From Trichuris trichiura (lineage: Eukaryota; Nematoda; Enoplea; Trichinellida; Trichuridae): a stretch of DNA of 64,000 nt. Shown here piece by piece: positions 63,248 to 64,000 of the stretch. The position numbers were made by a program, and so were the translations under genes. Location of the stretch: contig JBAJFE010000023.1 of assembly GCA_037903355.1 (NCBI GenBank), positions 1,984,001 to 2,048,000 on the forward strand, written 5' to 3'. Below the pieces are notes generated by a model that ran no database searches, had not been told where the DNA came from, and worked only from the letters and a program-made list of their open reading frames with translations. Position 1 is the stretch's first letter. The number at the start of each line of letters is the position of its first letter.

Positions 63248-64000
63248 TTTTTGCAAAATATGCCACTACGTGATGCGCGCAATGGAGATTTGCAGCCAGC
63301 AGCAATTCGGTAAACATTAGATGAAAATTTTGAGCCACGTCCGCTTTCTTACAAACGCGCGACAATAAAAGGTAAAATCAGAACTTTAAACCGCCAACAA
63401 CTTTCTGGCTGCTGCTGGGGGAAACCCTCTTCACTAAGGCGTTCCAAATGAAAGAAAACCCTATTATTGCTACTTTCAAAGATGAGCTATCAATCACGGA
63501 ACTCCCACCACGTTGCTAAGCGTTGCTCAATCAGCGACGTTGAAAGAATAGCAACTGAAGAGCACTTGATGAGCCATCTGTGAAAATAAATTAATAATTC
63601 AACGTGTACGCGTCTCAAAGCTGTCATCGAAATGCTTAAGGCAAGGACTTTCCCTCAAATTTCTCCTTTCATTATTTCTACTTGAGAAACACTTATGGTG
63701 AACCCTACAGAAAAGTTAGGTGAAATATCTAAGCGCCTTCTACAACGGTCGTTTACGGAAACCTCAGCATAAGGAAGACATACAAACATTTGTTTAAACT
63801 GAATGCTATTGAAGTCTCAAAGTTCAGACCGATCAATAGAATTCGCACCTCCTTATTGAAGGTGGCAATTCATACCTCAATCAAGCACGTTCGATAGCTT
63901 CGCGAAAGACTCACTGATTATTAATTATGAAAGCACACAGCAACACTTGTCAGTGACTATGTCAAGGCGGTTCATTAATGAGTGGGCAAATGGCACAACT

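Larger units (their letters stand above)
61661..64000. other. Intron or intergenic sequence after the transporter
   Basis: Holds two palindromic elements and a hairpin. I find no exon completing the transporter and no other gene. Short frames at 62483-62701 and 63018-63365 overlap repeats. Confidence 0.4.

Overview
This window looks like nuclear DNA of a nematode. The best guess is a clade I worm such as a whipworm (Trichuris), but this is an inference. The evidence is AT-rich DNA, many 50-80 nt GT-AG introns, two intron-poor serpentine receptors of nematode srsx type, a caveolin with four short exons, and many short palindromic elements of MITE type. There are no operons with bacterial ribosome sites, no rRNA, no convincing tRNA and no CRISPR array.

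Left edge (1-1271, + strand): the 3' end of a multi-module galectin-like gene. One C-terminal half-module, a linker exon and one complete final module are present, and the rest lies outside the window. A srsx-like GPCR follows at 2744-3751 (+). From 3.8 to 10 kb there is no gene I can support, only short repeats.

Centre (10051-36495, - strand): one gene of about 26 kb with at least 65 exons. It encodes a signal peptide followed by sixteen tandem galectin-like modules, about 2,680 residues in the exons I could place. Each module is three exons (a, b, c) and is followed by a short, charged, non-conserved linker exon. Splice phases are the same in nearly every module (a 0/0, b 0/0, c 0/2, linker 2/0), so the repeating unit is symmetric. 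The canonical galactoside-binding residues are mostly absent, so the fold assignment is firmer than any sugar-binding claim. Modules 1-5 and 6-16 form two sequence types. At least five palindromic elements sit in its introns and none in an exon.

Right of the array (36.5-49.6 kb): a second srsx-like GPCR at 40585-41661 (-), paralogous to the first and in the opposite orientation, so the array lies between two related receptors. There is also an orphan galectin-type exon near 39 kb, a TTA microsatellite, weak unassigned ORFs and a nested palindrome with 13-bp flanking direct repeats at 46 kb.

Right end: a complete caveolin gene (49646-50688, +); a GC-richer stretch with a 109-bp-arm hairpin but no recognisable gene (50.7-59.1 kb); and an SLC17-type major facilitator transporter (59138-61660, +) whose last exons are not visible. 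The final 2.3 kb holds two palindromic elements and a hairpin.
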